NCBI GenBank assembly: GCA_910585855.1
Contig: CAJUGZ010000201.1
Location: 1 to 8,050, forward strand
Source: an uncultured Lachnospiraceae bacterium
GTDB lineage: Bacteria; Bacillota_A; Clostridia; Lachnospirales; Lachnospiraceae
Length of the DNA: 8,050 nucleotides
Direction: 5' to 3'
In this document: positions 6,235-8,050 of the stretch, piece after piece
How the letters are laid out: each line of letters begins with the position of its first letter
Numbering within the stretch: the stretch's first letter is position 1
The notes under the pieces: model-generated
What the model was told of the DNA's origin: nothing
The model's database searches: none
What the model saw: only the letters and a program-made list of their open reading frames with translations
Made by a program: the position numbers and the translations under genes

Positions 6235-6380
6235 GCCGGAAGTCAAAGGGAGGTCTGCGCAGGGTCATCATTTCCCGTCGGCACTTAGGCACGGTACTTT
6301 CGTGCCTTATGTGTCCGCTACGAGGAAATGCTAAGCGAAAGCGGGCTCGGAGTGGACCTCCCTTTGACTTCCGGCGTCCT
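6235..6380 (+). repeat. Structured palindromic repeat, family 1, copy 2
   Basis: The outer arms 6235-6255 and 6355-6375 are a perfect 21-bp inverted repeat, followed by the boundary motif (minus-strand AGGACGCCGGAA, 6369-6380). Internal pairings match copy 1: GGGTC (6262-6266) with GGCTC (6344-6348) through two G-U wobbles on the plus strand, ATTTCC with GGAAAT, an apical AGGCACG/CGTGCCT hairpin (one base pair changed in a compensating way against copy 1), and a GC-GAAA-GC hairpin. The element overlaps the 3' end of the GH31 gene and supplies its stop codon (6331-6333). Confidence 0.78.
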
Positions 6381-8050
6381 CCCTACAAATAAGTTGTATT
6401 TCCCCAGCCTCCACTGAAACTATGCTATCTGTTCCATCGATCCAAAGCTCACCTTTATTTACTTCCTTTATTAAATAATTTATAAAGCGTATCTTAAAGT
6501 TATTTTTTGAAATTATATGACACATAATTTTGTCTTCTTCTGCCTTTGCTTCCATTTGAATGATCTCTTCCCGATTCTGGTAAACTGTCACTTCTCCGCT
6601 CTCTTTTAACTGATAAATACAAATCGTCAAATCGTCTGTATAGGAATCTTCTGCACGCTCTTTGCCAGAGCAAATCGGAAGCAGTGTATTCTCTCTGACC
6701 CAAAGCGGAATGGATAAATATCCATGTCGTTCTGTTTTCCATACTCCGCCTTCTATGGTTTCTTTTGTTAAATAATTTGTCCAGCTTCCTTTTGGCAGAT
6801 AATAAGTTACTTCTCCATCTTCCTGAAAAATAGGTGCTACCAAAAGTTTTTCTCCAAGCAGATACTGCCGATCCAAATATCCGCAGGCAGGATCGGTTTC
6901 ATATTCTAAAACCATACTTCTCATCATTGGTATTCCTGTTAAAGAAGTTTCCACTGCACTGCTGTAAATATATGGAAGCAACTGCAGTTTTAAATTGGTA
7001 AAATAGCGGAGTACATCAACGGCTTCTTCATCATAAACCCAAGGTACTCGATAAGAAGTACTGCCATGCAGACGGCTATGGGAAGAAAGCAGTCCAAATG
7101 CTGCCCATCTTTTATAGACATCTGCAGTAGAGGTATTTTCAAATCCTCCAATATCATGACTCCAATATCCAAATCCTGACATCATCAGTGATAAACCGCC
7201 TCGTATACTTTCTGCCATTGCTTCATAGGTTGACCAGCAGTCCCCGCCCCAATGTACTGGGAATTTTTGTCCGCCAACTGTAGCAGAACGGGCAAATAGA
7301 ACGGCTTCTCCTTCTCCTCTTTTTCTCTGTAAAAGTTCATATACAGACTGGTTATACAGATATGTATAATAATTATGCATTTTATTGGGATCAGAATTGT
7401 CAAAATAGATAACATCTTCTGTCGGAATTCTTTCTCCGAAATCTGTTTTAAAACAGTCTACTCCCATATCCAGCAAATCTTCCAGTTTCTCTTGAAACCA
7501 TTGATACGCTGATGGATTGGTAAAGTCTACTAAAGCCATGCCCGGCTGCCACATATCCCACTGCCAGATATCTCCGTTTGATCTTTGCAGCAGATATCCC
7601 TTTTCCATTCCCTCAGAAAATAGATAAGATTCCTGTGCAATATATGGGTTAATCCAGACACATACTTTTAAACGGCGGGAATGAATCCGCTCCAACATGC
7701 CTTTTGGATCGGGAAAAACCCTGCTGTCCCATATAAAATCACTCCAATGAAATTCTTTCATCCAAAAACAGTCAAAGTGAAAAACCTGCAGCGGAATCTT
7801 TCTTGCTTCCATTTCATCAATAAAATGCATTACGGTTTCTTCGGCATAATCTGTAGTAAATGAGGTAGAAAGCCATAAGCCAAATGTCCATTGTGGGGGA
7901 AGTGACGGTTTTCCGGTTAAATCAGTATAGCGTATCAGGACATCTTTCATTGTTGGACCATTGATAAAAAAATAATCCAGACTTTCTCCTGGTACACTAT
8001 TACTACGGCTATTAAAAGTCAATGTTTTAATAGCCGTAGTCTTGAATATA
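6331..8050 (-). CDS. yicI: GH31 alpha-xylosidase, YicI type (5' end beyond the window)
   Basis: The frame is open to the right edge, giving 572 visible codons. By comparison with E. coli YicI (772 residues) roughly 210 N-terminal residues are missing. Near-verbatim YicI motifs are present: WTFGLWLSTSFTT, FHFDCFWMKEF, VCVWINPYIAQES, CFKTDFGERIP with the nucleophile Asp (codon 7441-7443), WGGDCWSTYEAMAES with the acid/base Asp (7240-7242), SGFGYWSHDIGGFEN and LLSSHSRLHGSTSYRVPW. The enzyme removes non-reducing alpha-xylose, for example from isoprimeverose-type ends of xyloglucan oligosaccharides, in the cytoplasm. The last 14 or so residues (AGSQREVHSEPAFA) and the TAG stop are encoded inside a palindromic repeat, past where the family normally ends. 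A TTG at 8020-8022 could be read as a start, but homology requires the protein to extend further. Confidence 0.93.
   Translation of the reverse strand, partial: IFKTTAIKTLTFNSRSNSVPGESLDYFFINGPTMKDVLIRYTDLTGKPSLPPQWTFGLWLSTSFTTDYAEETVMHFIDEMEARKIPLQVFHFDCFWMKEFHWSDFIWDSRVFPDPKGMLERIHSRRLKVCVWINPYIAQESYLFSEGMEKGYLLQRSNGDIWQWDMWQPGMALVDFTNPSAYQWFQEKLEDLLDMGVDCFKTDFGERIPTEDVIYFDNSDPNKMHNYYTYLYNQSVYELLQRKRGEGEAVLFARSATVGGQKFPVHWGGDCWSTYEAMAESIRGGLSLMMSGFGYWSHDIGGFENTSTADVYKRWAAFGLLSSHSRLHGSTSYRVPWVYDEEAVDVLRYFTNLKLQLLPYIYSSAVETSLTGIPMMRSMVLEYETDPACGYLDRQYLLGEKLLVAPIFQEDGEVTYYLPKGSWTNYLTKETIEGGVWKTERHGYLSIPLWVRENTLLPICSGKERAEDSYTDDLTICIYQLKESGEVTVYQNREEIIQMEAKAEEDKIMCHIISKNNFKIRFINYLIKEVNKGELWIDGTDSIVSVEAGEIQLICREDAGSQREVHSEPAFA
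8002..8040. repeat. Perfect 16-bp inverted repeat inside the GH31 gene
   Basis: The arms 8002-8017 and 8025-8040 are exact reverse complements around a 7-base loop (8018-8024). The hairpin lies in the coding frame, immediately before the conserved SVPGESLDYFF stretch, in a part of the protein (KTTAIKTLTFNSRSN) that does not resemble YicI relatives as I recall them. No T-tract follows on either strand, so it is not an evident terminator. It may be a templated inversion, the edge of an inserted sequence, or an mRNA structure. Confidence 0.6.

Noticed and set aside
5778..6380. An insertion sequence or transposon carrying its own transposase
   Set aside because: No frame in this stretch encodes a recognisable transposase or recombinase; the only coding part is the tail of the GH31 gene.
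8020..8022. TTG as the start codon of the GH31 gene
   Set aside because: There is no Shine-Dalgarno sequence before it, the frame stays open to the window edge, and YicI-type enzymes have about 220 more residues before this point.
1..8050. tRNA, rRNA or CRISPR array
   Set aside because: I found no cloverleaf with a conserved T-arm, no rRNA-like blocks, and no regularly spaced direct repeats. The repeats here are palindromic elements far apart.

Overview
The window is a low-GC stretch with AGGAGG-type ribosome binding sites and SigA-like promoters. It carries a LysM/G5/M23 cell-wall hydrolase and YicI-type and GH3 sugar hydrolases. This gene set fits a gut-type Firmicute of class Clostridia, most like Lachnospiraceae. 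That placement is an inference from style and gene content; no rRNA or other marker gene is present. All four protein genes lie on the minus strand, so transcription runs from right to left.

From right to left: (i) 8050-6331, the C-terminal three quarters of a GH31 alpha-xylosidase (YicI type) whose 5' end lies outside the window; (ii) 6380-5700, about 680 bases holding two structured palindromic elements and no independent gene; (iii) 5699-3564, a complete cytoplasmic GH3 beta-glucosidase; (iv) 3552-3424, a clear promoter with a WalR-like box; (v) 3423-1900, a membrane-anchored LysM-G5-M23 endopeptidase; (vi) 1899-1348, about 550 bases with a near-consensus minus-strand promoter that faces no nearby ORF, a long hairpin, and a second copy of one palindromic element; (vii) 1347-133, a cofactor-independent phosphoglycerate mutase-family enzyme; (viii) a minus-strand promoter at 27-54 firing out of the left edge.

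The two glycosidases make a sensible pair: removal of alpha-xylose from xyloglucan-type oligosaccharides, then hydrolysis of the exposed beta-glucosides, both inside the cell. The peptidase and the mutase appear to be separate transcription units with unrelated housekeeping roles.

The most unusual content is non-coding. Two copies of a ~150-base element (1579-1732 and 6235-6375) share an internal core. They have long outer stems whose paired bases differ between copies in a compensating way, and both end a small hairpin in a GNRA loop when read on the plus strand. A third, different element (5778-6110) has a perfect 26-bp outer stem, a second long stem and a heavily folded centre. The two families share the boundary motif AGGACGCCRGAW. 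The 6235-6375 copy supplies the last ~14 codons and the stop of the alpha-xylosidase. No transposase lies in the window, so these look like non-autonomous, MITE-like elements or structured RNAs that are mobilised in trans.
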